Positions 16,973 through 26,561 of a DNA stretch of 64,000 bases are shown here, piece after piece (position 1 is the stretch's first letter; every line of letters begins with the position of its first letter). The DNA is from Polyangium aurulentum. GTDB taxonomy: Bacteria > Myxococcota_A > Polyangia > Polyangiales > Polyangiaceae. Both the position numbers and the translations under genes were made by a program. The stretch is from contig CAMCKZ010000003.1 of the NCBI GenBank assembly GCA_945875545.1, positions 16,056 through 80,055 of the forward strand. The letters run 5' to 3'. The notes beneath the pieces were generated by a model. The model saw only the letters and a program-made list of their open reading frames with translations, ran no database searches and was not told where the DNA came from.

Positions 16973-17155
16973 CGGGGACGACCTCGGCGCGGCCCAAGAT
17001 GGAGCCGCAAAATCAGGACGGTGGGCTATGCCAGAATCCGTGCCTGTTGACTAGTGACTTTCGTCGAAGGATTCGACTGGAGGGGAAAGGCCCGCGGCAA
17101 CGAAATGCCTTGGGCGTGGAAACTACCTCGCAAAACGCGCCTCGGTAAGGGCCCG

Positions 17156-18100
17156 TTATGCGAACAAACGGCTGATGGAGTCGCCGGATACAATGGCCTT
17201 GATGGCTTCGGAAAGAAGCTTGGAGACCGTGAGTTGCTTGATCTTTGGGCAGGCGCGGGCCGCGTCGGTCAGGGGGTGGGTGTCGGTGACGATGACCTCT
17301 GTGAGGGGCGACGCGGCAATGCGTTCGATCGCCGGGCCCGACAACACGCCGTGGCACGAGACCGCAGAAACGCTGGACGCGCCCGCGGCCATAAGCGCCT
17401 GCGCGGCGCCGCACAGGGTGCCCGCCGTGTCGATCAGGTCGTCGACGATGACGCAGCGCTTGCCTCGCACGTCGCCAATGACGTTCATCACTTCGCTCAC
17501 GTTGGCGCGTTCGCGGCGTTTGTCGATGATGGCGAGACCACCGCCTAGGCGCTTGGAATAAGCCCGCGCGCGCTCGACGCCGCCCGCATCGGGCGAGACC
17601 ACCATGGAGTCTTCGCCGAACTTCGGACGAAGGTATTCGAGCATGACGGGCATGGCGTAAAGGTGGTCGAAGGGAATGTTGAAAAACCCTTGTATTTGCC
17701 CGGCGTGAAGGTCAACGGAGACCACGCGATTGACGCCCGCTGCGGTCAGCAAATCGGCCACGAGCTTGGAGGTGATGGGCGACCGCGGATGCACTTTTCG
17801 GTCTTGGCGCGCGTACCCGTAATAGGGAATCACGGCGGTAATAGAGCCCACCGACGCTCGGCGAAGGGCGTCGCAGAGAATGAGCAGCTCCATCACGTTG
17901 TCGTTCACCGGTCGGCAGGTGGACTGGATGATGAAGGCGTCAACGCCACGCACGTTTTCGCGAATTTCGCAATAGGATTCGCCATCGCTGAAACGCTTGA
18001 AATCCACCTTCGACAGACTCATGTCGAGGTGGGTGGCAATGCTTTCGGCCAGGGGGAGATTCGCTGCGCCGGAAAGAAGGCGGTAATCTTTTTTGAACAT
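17156..18100 (-). CDS. prs: Ribose-phosphate pyrophosphokinase (PRPP synthase)
   Basis: 314 aa. The N-terminus [49 protein letters not shown], the catalytic loop after [15 protein letters not shown], and the PRPP-binding [13 protein letters not shown] identify Prs, which makes PRPP from ribose 5-phosphate and ATP. It heads the prs-rplY-pth-rpsF-rplI run. Its ribosome-binding region (GGAG) lies in the first copy of a 22-bp tandem repeat. Confidence 0.97.
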   Translation of the reverse strand: MFKKDYRLLSGAANLPLAESIATHLDMSLSKVDFKRFSDGESYCEIRENVRGVDAFIIQSTCRPVNDNVMELLILCDALRRASVGSITAVIPYYGYARQDRKVHPRSPITSKLVADLLTAAGVNRVVSVDLHAGQIQGFFNIPFDHLYAMPVMLEYLRPKFGEDSMVVSPDAGGVERARAYSKRLGGGLAIIDKRRERANVSEVMNVIGDVRGKRCVIVDDLIDTAGTLCGAAQALMAAGASSVSAVSCHGVLSGPAIERIAASPLTEVIVTDTHPLTDAARACPKIKQLTVSKLLSEAIKAIVSGDSISRLFA

Positions 18101-18102
18101 GG

Positions 18103-18170
18103 CTGACGCTCCGAGGGTGTGTCGCCGACGCTCCGAGGGTGTGTCGACGACGCGCCGAGGCGTCTACCGA
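18103..18170. repeat. 22-bp tandem repeat overlapping the prs leader
   Basis: GACGCTCCGAGGGTGTGTCG occurs at about 18105 and again at about 18127, followed by a degenerate third unit (GACGCGCCGAGGCGTC). On the minus strand the unit includes CGGAGCG just upstream of the prs ATG, so the Shine-Dalgarno-like sequence is repeated. No other feature is seen up to 18350. Confidence 0.75.
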
Positions 18171-18350
18171 CGCGGCGCGGGCGTGTCAACGTGACCGCGG
18201 CTTTACGCCGCGACGCCATCGAATCTTCAGGCCATTTGCCAAAAAAATCTTTCACTCCCAGACACGCGTGGACCGGCCCTCGCCCCGGATCTGTTAACTA
18301 TTCGTGACACGTCCGTTGTATGTCGTACGGATGCTTTACGTACTGCTGTC

Positions 18351-19604
18351 GTGAAGTCGGGGTCCGTCCTGTGCAACAGGGGTGGGCGACGAAGGCCCAA
18401 ACGCGCTACGGCGCTGCGCGTGCCCCCGTCCCCTGCCCTGCCCGATCTCCAGCCCTCGAACGCCGCGATTGACGCCATTCGCCGCGGCCATCCATGGCTT
18501 TGGCGCGATGCCCTCGGGCGCCAAGGCGCGAGTCTCGCGCATGGCACCGTCGTGCGCATCGTCGACGAAAAACGTGACGCCGTCGCCGTCGCGGTCTTCG
18601 CGTCCGAGGGGCCCATCGCGGCGCGCGTCTGGGGGTCACAGCCCGGGGAGACGGCGATCGAGGGGTTGCTCGCAACGCGCCTGGACGCTGCTTTTTTGCG
18701 TCGCAAACGCATGATCGCAGAAGACACCAATGCCTACCGCTTGGTGCACGGCGAGGGTGATGGCCTCGGCGGATTCATCGTCGATCGTTACGGACAGGTT
18801 TTGGTCATCGAGGCGGAAGGGGGCGCCACGGCCCACGTGCCGGCCCTCGTCGACGCCCTGTGGCGGCGCGGTGAAGGCATGGGCATCGCCTCCATTCTGT
18901 TCAAGAATACGCGGTCCACCTCGCCAGAAAAAGTGGAGCTCCTTCGAGGCACCCCGGTCACCGAACCTCTCGTCGTGATGGAGTACGGCACCGCTTTCGA
19001 GGTGGATGTTCTGCACGGACAGAAGACGGGAACCTTCCTGGATCAGAGGGAAAACAGGCAGATCGTGCGCCGACTCGCGTTGGGCAAACGCGTCTTGAAT
19101 TTGTTTTCCTACGCCGGTGGTTTTTCGATTCAGGCGGCATTGGGCGGTGCCACGCAGGTCACCAGCGTGGACCTCGCGGGCAAGGCGCACGCCACGGCCT
19201 CGCGCAACGTGAAGCTCGCGGGACTCACGGGCGAGCGCTTTTCGTTCATCACCGCCGACGTCTTCACATGGCTCGCGGCGGCCCGCCAACGCGCCGAGCG
19301 CTTCGACGTCATCATCTGCGATCCGCCATCCATGGCGCCATCCGAAAAAGCCGTTCCGAAAGCAACGAAGGCCTACCGTGATTTGCATGCAGGTTGCATA
19401 GAACTGCTCGCACCCGAGGGTATTTTCTGTGCTGCATCGTGTTCGAGTCACATGAACTTGGAGCGTTTTCTTGAAACCCTCGACGCACGCGCCCTCGGAG
19501 CGAGAGCCCTTTCGATCGTTCAGATCGCCGGTGCCCCGCCGTGCCATCCGGTGAAGCCCGCCTTCCCCGAGGGGGCCTATTTGAAGTTCGTTGTGCTTAC
19601 CTGA
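18351..19604 (+). CDS. RlmI-like 23S rRNA (cytosine-C5) methyltransferase
   Basis: 417 aa. The N-terminal PUA region begins near RRGHPWLWRDALGR. A Rossmann methyltransferase follows: LDQRENRQIVRRLALGKRVLNLFSYAGGFSIQAA (motif I), VTSVDLAGKA, ICDPPSMAP (motif IV) and AASCSSHM with the likely catalytic Cys. RlmI makes m5C1962 in 23S rRNA. The GTG at 18351 gives a long N-terminus; an in-frame GTG at 18420 is an alternative. The 3' end overlaps hemG tail to tail by 8 bp. Confidence 0.88.
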   Translation: MKSGSVLCNRGGRRRPKRATALRVPPSPALPDLQPSNAAIDAIRRGHPWLWRDALGRQGASLAHGTVVRIVDEKRDAVAVAVFASEGPIAARVWGSQPGETAIEGLLATRLDAAFLRRKRMIAEDTNAYRLVHGEGDGLGGFIVDRYGQVLVIEAEGGATAHVPALVDALWRRGEGMGIASILFKNTRSTSPEKVELLRGTPVTEPLVVMEYGTAFEVDVLHGQKTGTFLDQRENRQIVRRLALGKRVLNLFSYAGGFSIQAALGGATQVTSVDLAGKAHATASRNVKLAGLTGERFSFITADVFTWLAAARQRAERFDVIICDPPSMAPSEKAVPKATKAYRDLHAGCIELLAPEGIFCAASCSSHMNLERFLETLDARALGARALSIVQIAGAPPCHPVKPAFPEGAYLKFVVLT

Positions 19605-21015
19605 ACGCAACGTGGATGCTGGGAAACGGCGGGCCGCCCCAGCGCGCCAACCCTTCGTGCACCGACCGCAGCGCGTCGCCCAGGCCCACGCCGCTGTAGC
19701 CCGCCCCGACGAGGGCGAGCCACGGGTGCTGGTCTTGCAATGCGCGTGCAGAATACATGCGTGCAATATGACCAACAACAGGTTGCGGCGTGGCGCGAGG
19801 AAACCGCCGGACCCAGTCTTTTTCCGGGTTTCCGCTCAGTCCAAGCAAGGGCGTCAGCTCCTCAAGGCCTCGCGCAGCAAGTTCCGCGTCCGTGGCCGCG
19901 TTCGCGTCGAAGTGCGTTCCGGAGGCAAGAAAGGCTCTCACGAATACGAAGCCCTCGGGCTTTCTTCCGGGCCATTTTGACGACAGAAAACTCGCCGCGA
20001 CAACCCCTCCCGCACGGCGATCGATGGCGATAAAGCCGCTGGCGTCGAGGGTGTGCGCCACATGTTTTTCCGCGAGGGCGTAGATCACGACGTGCGCCGA
20101 TCCGTGAGGAATCTCCTCGAGCTTAGCCGCCAAGGCGGGCGCACCCGCCCCCAGCAACTGGGCACCGACGCGCGGCCCCGTGGCGACGACAACCCGCGAT
20201 GTATCGAGGATTTCCCCTGATAGAAGCTCCACGCGCGCGCGGCCTGCGCCCGCCCCTTCGACACCGCGAACCGGGTCGTTTAGGCGAAGGTCACCCGCCG
20301 CCGCCGCCGCTTCCACGAGCGCATTCACAAGCTGCCCAAGTCCGCCGCGCAGCGACAGAAACGTGCCCGCCTCGCCCGCTCGCCGGCGCGCGACGGCCTG
20401 GCCCAAAAGGGACCTCCCCGCTGCTTCCGCTTCGACGAACTGGGGAAAGGCCGCGCGCACCGAGAGCTCGTCGGGGTCGCCGGAATGGATGCCCGCCAAA
20501 ATGGGAAGCGATACTTCGCGTGCCCAACGCGCTCCCATGCGGCGGCGGAGAAAATCGCCGATCGACTCGTCGGTGTGGGAATCTCCCCAGTTTTTCCTCG
20601 TGACGAGAGGCTCCAAGAGAACCCGGCGCGCCATGCCTTTGTCGCGCGCGGCGATGCCCAGCGCCGCGCGCGCGGTCGTTGGAATGGTGAGCTTCAGGCC
20701 GCGAGGCATGGGCTCAAGACCATTGCGAACGCGCGCCAATAGTTTTTTTGCCGCAGGCTGGGGCTCTACGACCTCGGCACCGAGACCCAGTTCTATGCAC
20801 AGTGCACGCATCTGTGGCTTCGCTGCGACCCACCCGTCGGGGCCCACATCCAGAACCGCGCCGCGCCACGTATCGCTGCGCACGATGCCCCCGAAGCGGT
20901 CTGTCGCCTCGAGCAGAACGCCGCCGGGCTCTGAAATACCCAGGAGACGCGCTGCCTCGAGGCCAGCGATGCCGCCCCCAATAACGACCCACGGAACTTC
21001 ACGAGGCGCGCCCAC
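19597..21015 (-). CDS. Protoporphyrinogen oxidase (oxygen-dependent, HemY type)
   Basis: 472 aa. The FAD dinucleotide motif WVVIGGGIAGLEAARLL is followed by LLEATDRFGGIVRS. Further on are LSLRGGLGQLVNAL and the C-terminal FAD contact LVGAGYSGVGLGDALRS. It oxidises protoporphyrinogen IX to protoporphyrin IX. It is the last gene of the hemE-hemH-hemG block, 85 bp after hemH, with a GTG start at 21013-21015. The acid-soluble HemG flavodoxin type is excluded by size and motifs. Confidence 0.93.
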   Translation of the reverse strand: MGAPREVPWVVIGGGIAGLEAARLLGISEPGGVLLEATDRFGGIVRSDTWRGAVLDVGPDGWVAAKPQMRALCIELGLGAEVVEPQPAAKKLLARVRNGLEPMPRGLKLTIPTTARAALGIAARDKGMARRVLLEPLVTRKNWGDSHTDESIGDFLRRRMGARWAREVSLPILAGIHSGDPDELSVRAAFPQFVEAEAAGRSLLGQAVARRRAGEAGTFLSLRGGLGQLVNALVEAAAAAGDLRLNDPVRGVEGAGAGRARVELLSGEILDTSRVVVATGPRVGAQLLGAGAPALAAKLEEIPHGSAHVVIYALAEKHVAHTLDASGFIAIDRRAGGVVAASFLSSKWPGRKPEGFVFVRAFLASGTHFDANAATDAELAARGLEELTPLLGLSGNPEKDWVRRFPRATPQPVVGHIARMYSARALQDQHPWLALVGAGYSGVGLGDALRSVHEGLARWGGPPFPSIHVAFR

Positions 21016-21100
21016 ACGACCTCGTTAGCACCGGTCGCCCGCCGGATCGGATCCATCCAGAACGGCGCGCGACAATGCGCGCGTCGCCATTGCTAGGCGG

Positions 21101-22054
21101 TCACGGCGATGCGTCTTGGAGGGCCCGGAGCACCATTCCCTCGACCACGCGCACGAGGTCGTCGTCGTCGTTGAGGGACGCGGTTCGCGATACGGAAAGC
21201 CCCGCTGCCTGCGCCAACGCTCGCGCCTCGATGTCAAGATCGTAGAGGATTTCCACGTGATCCGCGAGAAATCCCAGCGGGGCGAAAACAAGATGGGTCA
21301 CTCCGTCGGCCTTGGCTTCGGCAATCGCTGACGGCAAATCAGGACCAAGCCACTCCGCGGGCTTCCCGCCGGGCCCCAGACTTTGACCCTGCGACTGGAA
21401 GACCACGCGGCACGAATCGACGAGCGGAAGAAGCGCCGCGGCGAAGCGATCGGCGGCGCGACGAAACTCGCGTTCGTAGGCGTCGCCGGCCCGAATGACC
21501 GCCATGGGCAGCGAGTGCGCGGTGACCAAAATGCGCACTTTGGAGCCGTCCTGGGGGAGCGTCGCTAGGTGCGTGCGCGCGCGATGAACGAATGCATGAT
21601 GCAAGCAATCGTCGCTGCCCCAGTCGGGAACCGAGACGAATTCGACCTTCGACAGCCCGGCGACCTGCGCCCGCGTTTTCGCATGTTCGCAGTAAATCAA
21701 CGAGGAAAACTGCGCCATCGGCACGAGCACCACGCGAGAAGCCCCCGCGGCGACGAGCTCCCCGAGCTGCTGGTCGACGGTGGGCCTCCAGAGTCGCGCC
21801 GCGAAACGCACGGGCATCGACAACGCGCATTCGACCTTTTTGGCCAAGCGCGCCGTGATTTCGTTCAGCGGTGAGCGGCCTCCAATGACCTCGTACCGGT
21901 GAGCCATCTCCTGAACGAGGGCCTCGGGTGGCGCGTGACCTCGGCGAATATTCGTGAGGAATACACGCAAGTCGCCGAGGTCATCGACGGTGCCATGGGT
22001 CAACAGAAGTACGCCCGTCTTCATCGTGATGTCCTGTGGAGCGCCTGTATTCAT
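21101..22054 (-). CDS. hemH: Ferrochelatase
   Basis: 317 aa. It starts MNTGAPQDITMKTGVLLLTHG. GGRSPLNEIT, the VTAHSLPMAVIRAGDAYEREF region (active-site His) and LVFAPLGFLADHVEILYDLD (conserved GF-xx-DHxE) identify ferrochelatase, which inserts Fe2+ into protoporphyrin IX. The ATG at 22052-22054 overlaps the hemE stop as ATGA. An in-frame ATG ten codons later is also possible. The long upstream open frame is a shadow of hemE. Confidence 0.95.
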   Translation of the reverse strand: MNTGAPQDITMKTGVLLLTHGTVDDLGDLRVFLTNIRRGHAPPEALVQEMAHRYEVIGGRSPLNEITARLAKKVECALSMPVRFAARLWRPTVDQQLGELVAAGASRVVLVPMAQFSSLIYCEHAKTRAQVAGLSKVEFVSVPDWGSDDCLHHAFVHRARTHLATLPQDGSKVRILVTAHSLPMAVIRAGDAYEREFRRAADRFAAALLPLVDSCRVVFQSQGQSLGPGGKPAEWLGPDLPSAIAEAKADGVTHLVFAPLGFLADHVEILYDLDIEARALAQAAGLSVSRTASLNDDDDLVRVVEGMVLRALQDASP

Positions 22055-23079
22055 AGGCGCCGCGAGGCTTCGTGAACGTGGTCCACGAGGGCGCGCACGA
22101 CCTCTGGGCACGTTTCGGGAACGATGCCGTGGCCAACATTGAAGATGTGCCCGTTGCGCCCGTTGGCCTCCGCGAGAATGCGGTCGGCTGCCGCAAATAG
22201 TGCTTTTTCCGGCGCGAGAAGCATGCAGGGGTCGAGATTGCCTTGGCAGGCGCGGTCGTGGCCGATGCGCTGCCACCCCTCGGCCAAGGGCATGCGCCAA
22301 TCGAGCCCGAGGGCCGAGCCACCGGCTTCTGCCATCGCCTCGAGAAGCGTCGCGGTGCCCGTGCCGAAGTGAATGCTGGGCACGTTGCGCGCCTTCAGCT
22401 TGTCAAAAATTCCTTTTACATGCGGCTGCACCGACGTTCGGTAGTCGTGGGGAGAGAGCTGCCCAACCCACGAGTCGAAGAGTTGCACGGCGTCGGCGCC
22501 TGCATCGATCTGAGCGATCAAGAGGTCTGCCACCACGATCGAAAGCTTCTCCATCAACGCGTGCCACGCCTGCGGATGCTCGATCATGAAACGCTTGGTC
22601 TTCAAAAAGTTGGCGCTCTTGCCACCCTCCAAGAGGTAGCTCGCGAGCGTAAATGGCGCGCCGGCGAAGGCGATGAGCGGAACTTTTCCGCCGAGCGCTT
22701 GCTTAGAAAGGCGAATACCTTCAAGTACATAGGCGAGGCTCTCGCGCGGGTCGATGACGCGAAGGCGGTCCACATCGGCGACCTCGCGAATGGGCGCGTG
22801 AAGAACGGGCCCCTCGCCTTTCTCGAAACTGAAGGGGCACCCCATGGGGTCCAGCGGCAAGAGAATGTCGGCGAAGAGAATGCACGCATCGACGCCCAAA
22901 CGGAGCGGCTGGAGCGTCACCTCCGCGGCAAGTTCCGGCTGTTTGCAAATTTCTAGAAGCGTGTAGTTTGCACGTATCGCTCGGTACTCGGGCATGTAGC
23001 GCCCGGCCTGCCGCATGAACCAGACGGGCGTGGCATCGACGGGCTCGCGGCGAAGAGCACGGAGGAATCGATCGTTCAT
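22051..23079 (-). CDS. hemE: Uroporphyrinogen decarboxylase
   Basis: 342 aa. The signature PVWFMRQAGRYMPEYRAIR is near the N-terminus, and VQLFDSWVGQLSPHDY follows. It decarboxylates uroporphyrinogen III to coproporphyrinogen III. It is first in a coupled hemE-hemH-hemG set. Coproporphyrinogen oxidase is not in the window. Confidence 0.97.
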   Translation of the reverse strand: MNDRFLRALRREPVDATPVWFMRQAGRYMPEYRAIRANYTLLEICKQPELAAEVTLQPLRLGVDACILFADILLPLDPMGCPFSFEKGEGPVLHAPIREVADVDRLRVIDPRESLAYVLEGIRLSKQALGGKVPLIAFAGAPFTLASYLLEGGKSANFLKTKRFMIEHPQAWHALMEKLSIVVADLLIAQIDAGADAVQLFDSWVGQLSPHDYRTSVQPHVKGIFDKLKARNVPSIHFGTGTATLLEAMAEAGGSALGLDWRMPLAEGWQRIGHDRACQGNLDPCMLLAPEKALFAAADRILAEANGRNGHIFNVGHGIVPETCPEVVRALVDHVHEASRRL

Positions 23080-23183
23080 AGCCTGGGGCGGCTAGCGCGA
23101 AGGGAGCGCAGAGACGAGAGGAATACTCGGCGATTTCGGTAGCGGCCGATACGCACGTTCCAGACGCGCGAAGTCGTGCTTTT

Positions 23184-25343
23184 TTACGTACGGTTGTAGT
23201 TCGTGTCTTCGAGCAAAATCTTGTTGGTGGGCGACCGACTCTCGCCCACGTTCGTGATGTAGACCGCCGGTTGATCTTGCACCGGGCAAACCTTCTCGCA
23301 CGCGCCACAACCAATGCACAAACTCGGGTCGACGTGCGGGCGCTGGAGCTTAATAAGCTTCATGGCCGGAGATTCGCCGCCCGGCCCGGGCTGGCTCGCG
23401 CGCACGGGGACTTCCACTTCTTCGACCCAAATAGCCTTCGGCGACGTCGGGCAAAACTCTTCGCAGACAATGCAGGGAGTCTGCATCGACCACGGCAGGC
23501 ACCGTCCGTGGTCGTAAAAAGCGGTACCGATTTTTACCGGTGCGACCCCAAGCCCGAGCTTCTCTTTCTCGGTAATTTTCTGGATCGCGCCCGTCGGGCA
23601 CACCTGGCCACAAAGCACGCACGAGTGCTCGCAGTAACCGATGCGCGCGATAAGAATGGGCGTCCACAGGCCCTCGACCCCAGCCTCAAAGAACGCCGGA
23701 TGCAGCGCGTTGTTCGGGCAAACTTTCATGCATTCTGCACATCGAATGCATCGTTCCAGGAACGCACGCTCCTCGACCGCGCCCGGGGGCCGAATCACCT
23801 TCGACGAGTAGTTGGTGTCGATGACGTCGCTGCCGCGAAGGGCTGGCAGTGCGACCGCAGACGCCGCGATGGAGGCGAGGGCCGTGCGACGCTCCACAAT
23901 GGGGGCGGCGATGGTGCTGCGGCGGCTAGGCAAAAAGCGGAACTTGATGACGTCTTCGGGGCACGCGGCCTCGCAGTTCATGCACATGTGGCATTCGTCT
24001 TGCCGCCACTTCACGCCGCCTTGCGGACTGTCGGCACCTTGGCAGCTCACAAGGCACAAATTGCAATCGGTGCACTTTGCATGGTCTTTCTCCATGCCGA
24101 AAAGAGAGAATCGCGAGAACACACCGAGGAATGCGCCAAGCGGGCAAAGCACGCGGCACCAAAATCTCGGAATGAAACGGTTCATGAAAATGACCGCGGC
24201 GAAGAGCGCGACGATGAACCACGTTTGGTGAAAATAGAACTGCTTCGACTGCCACACAACTTGGGCCAGCGAGTCTTGGAGGGCGTCGGCACCCTGCTGA
24301 ACGGGCCTAATTGGCAGGGTTTGCGCGTACCCGAGGCCGCGCGAGGCGACGTATTGGGCGGCGGGCATCACGCCGAGCCCAATGGCCCGCACCGCGACGC
24401 AGATGGGGTCGAAAAGACCGCCGATGGCGCTGCCAAAAAGGGCGGCAACCAAGAATGCATACAGCAGGTAATATTTTACGGCTTGCGCGCCGCGCGTCTT
24501 GTTCGCCTCGACACGGGATGAACCGCGTCCGTGCCGCGACGGGAGCAGCCAGCCGAAAAAATGGTGGATGGTTCCGAAGGGGCACATCCATCCGCAAAAA
24601 ACGCGGCCGACGACGAGCGTGATCGCGAGAAGACCAAGACTCCACGCGAGACCTCGGTAGACCGTGTGCGTCGACAAAAGGGTCATCGCCGCGACAAAAG
24701 GATCGGCCAAAAGAAAGCCCTCGACGGGCATGGCGAGGCGGACCGGTGTGTCTGAATTTGCAGCGAAATTGCCACGAAACGTGGTTTCAAAAAGCCAGTA
24801 CAGAAAGAGGCTCAAAAACCCAACCTGGGAGACGCGACGAAGGCCCACCAGAAAGCGAATGACGGGCCGCGCCGGAAGGCCACTGCCCGAACGCTTTTTG
24901 GCTTTTCCAAAACCCGAGAGACCAAGCATCGACGCCACGTCGCCCATGCGCGACGACTCCGCCGCAGCCATCGCCTTTACCACGGCATTGTCACGGCTTA
25001 CTTCGGCTCGTTTTGGTATGGCCTCGGGCTGCTTTGCGGTCTCGCCCTTGCAGCCGCAACTTCCGGACGCACATCCAGACGTTGCTGCGCCTTGTTCGAG
25101 AACGGGCGACTGCGCATTGGCACGCGCAGGCACCTCGCCGGCTGGGCGCGCGGCGGCAATCGACTGGGCTGGGCGCGGCTGAAACGACTGCACTTCGTCG
25201 AGGGCAAGAACGGGCCCAACGCGTCCATTTCCCCAGGGAATTGGCTGGATTCCGTCGAATGCGTCGATGGCAGCCGCGGGCCCGCGCGAGGCTCGTGAGG
25301 CGGCCAAAACCTCGGGGTCGATCGCCACGCCCGCGTGACTCAC
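23184..25343 (-). CDS. NapH/ferredoxin-type multi-[4Fe-4S] membrane protein
   Basis: 719 aa from the GTG at 25341-25343, which overlaps the DUF362 stop as GTGA. There is a cytoplasmic N-terminus with a Cys cluster (SGCASGSCGCKG), then about five TM segments with the NapH-type VFCGWMCPFG and RVLCPLGAF motifs. Ferredoxin clusters follow: CTDCNLCLVSC, CHMCMNCEAACP, CIRCAECMKVCP, CEHSCVLCGQVCP, CIVCEEFCP and, at the C-terminus, CIGCGACEKVCP. It is probably a membrane electron-transfer protein linking quinol to another acceptor. The much longer upstream open frame is a shadow of the DUF362 gene. Confidence 0.88.
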   Translation of the reverse strand: MSHAGVAIDPEVLAASRASRGPAAAIDAFDGIQPIPWGNGRVGPVLALDEVQSFQPRPAQSIAAARPAGEVPARANAQSPVLEQGAATSGCASGSCGCKGETAKQPEAIPKRAEVSRDNAVVKAMAAAESSRMGDVASMLGLSGFGKAKKRSGSGLPARPVIRFLVGLRRVSQVGFLSLFLYWLFETTFRGNFAANSDTPVRLAMPVEGFLLADPFVAAMTLLSTHTVYRGLAWSLGLLAITLVVGRVFCGWMCPFGTIHHFFGWLLPSRHGRGSSRVEANKTRGAQAVKYYLLYAFLVAALFGSAIGGLFDPICVAVRAIGLGVMPAAQYVASRGLGYAQTLPIRPVQQGADALQDSLAQVVWQSKQFYFHQTWFIVALFAAVIFMNRFIPRFWCRVLCPLGAFLGVFSRFSLFGMEKDHAKCTDCNLCLVSCQGADSPQGGVKWRQDECHMCMNCEAACPEDVIKFRFLPSRRSTIAAPIVERRTALASIAASAVALPALRGSDVIDTNYSSKVIRPPGAVEERAFLERCIRCAECMKVCPNNALHPAFFEAGVEGLWTPILIARIGYCEHSCVLCGQVCPTGAIQKITEKEKLGLGVAPVKIGTAFYDHGRCLPWSMQTPCIVCEEFCPTSPKAIWVEEVEVPVRASQPGPGGESPAMKLIKLQRPHVDPSLCIGCGACEKVCPVQDQPAVYITNVGESRSPTNKILLEDTNYNRT

Positions 25344-26371
25344 GTGACCTCCCGGATGATCAAACTTTCGAGCTTGGTGGTGCCAATGCCGCGCTCTTCG
25401 GCCATCGCGAGGTACGGCAGATTTTCGGGGCGCTGCCCAATGAAGCGGCACGCGTACGCATCGGCCGCGACTTGATCGACGCTGGCCAGCACCGTGTTCA
25501 AGATGCGCGTGTCGTCGATGTTGCCGCCCTGCGGCCCGTTTCGAATGAGCACGCGCGTGGCATCGATCACCGTGAGGGTTGGCCGCATGAACGTGGAGAG
25601 GTCGGCGATGGAGACGTCGATGTTCTGATGAAGGCGGTTTCGGCGCCCACCCAAAACTCCGTACCAATTCTTCATAGCGGCAGTAAATTTGGCCAGATTG
25701 TGATGTTTGGCGACGGGCACGTTGATGACTTTATCGGCCTCAACGAGGGTGGTGAAAATGGGCCATTCGTCGAGGACTTCTCCCTTGAGCCGCATGGTGC
25801 GAAAGCGATGCTCGGCGGGCAAGACCACATCGGCACCAAGCGCATGCGCGCGCTTCCAAATGCCGGAACGCTGAAAACAGCGATGAGGATCGTTGCACGA
25901 GCCATCGGCGACAACGACCCGTTTGGCACCGGCCTCCCACGCCAATTCGATGACCGCCGCGACCACTTCGGGCGACGTATTGGCCGCGTGCAAAGGCATG
26001 CGATCCCAGCCGATATTGGGCTTGATAACCACGATATCGCCTCGCGAAATGAAGCGACCCATGCCGCCCATCGCCGCCAGCGCTTTTTCGACCAGCGGCT
26101 TCGCGAGCGCCAAACCCGTTACGCCGATGGGGGCCCGCGCAATGGCCATGTGCACCGCGTTCGCATCGGTTTTCAGCGTAAAATCGCGCACTTGCCGCTG
26201 GCCTTGCGCGGCCTGAAAACCGAACCCGCCCGCGTCGTACGAAAGCTTTGTGACGAGCGATGCACCACCGAGAACCGCGCCCATCGACGCAAGACGTACG
26301 AGCGCCTCGCGTCGCGGAACCGCGGGCTCCACGGAACCTCCGGGGTCCTTTGGGAGTGGAGCGTCTGCCAT
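25340..26371 (-). CDS. DUF362 protein with twin-arginine-like signal
   Basis: 343 aa. PRREALVRLASMGAVLGGAS at residues 19-38 looks like a Tat signal (RR plus hydrophobic stretch). The DUF362 core is seen in DIVVIKPNIGW, VVADGSCNDPHRCF, DKVINVPVAKHHNLAKFTAAMKN and TLTVIDATRVLI. DUF362 proteins frequently carry or accompany FeS clusters, but no CxxC cluster is present in this copy; its partner immediately downstream has many. Coupling by GTGA suggests they form a complex. Confidence 0.85.
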   Translation of the reverse strand: MADAPLPKDPGGSVEPAVPRREALVRLASMGAVLGGASLVTKLSYDAGGFGFQAAQGQRQVRDFTLKTDANAVHMAIARAPIGVTGLALAKPLVEKALAAMGGMGRFISRGDIVVIKPNIGWDRMPLHAANTSPEVVAAVIELAWEAGAKRVVVADGSCNDPHRCFQRSGIWKRAHALGADVVLPAEHRFRTMRLKGEVLDEWPIFTTLVEADKVINVPVAKHHNLAKFTAAMKNWYGVLGGRRNRLHQNIDVSIADLSTFMRPTLTVIDATRVLIRNGPQGGNIDDTRILNTVLASVDQVAADAYACRFIGQRPENLPYLAMAEERGIGTTKLESLIIREVT

Positions 26372-26561
26372 GGATATTTCCTAGCCTTGACGACGTGTGT
26401 CGCGCAACTCTTAGGGCTCCATTTTTGTGGAATTGCCCGTCCCGCCTCACGAGCAAGCCCCCGCCGTTCGGGCCATTGAACCGTGTCGCGGCAGGCGCAG
26501 TGCGCACCAACGCCGAAGACAGCGCGCGCGCTACCGCAGTTTGATGACCTCCAGGCCCAAC

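Noticed and set aside
16973..17155. tRNA or riboswitch between prs and rplY
   Set aside because: No cloverleaf or known aptamer core could be folded by eye; only short GC-rich stems.
22055..22300. Longer start for hemH
   Set aside because: The extra 82 codons are antisense-like Arg/Pro-rich shadow of hemE; the ATG at 22054 overlaps the hemE stop.
23344..25667. Longer start for the FeS membrane protein
   Set aside because: The added 108 codons are Arg/His-rich shadow of the DUF362 gene; the GTG at 25343 makes a typical GTGA overlap.
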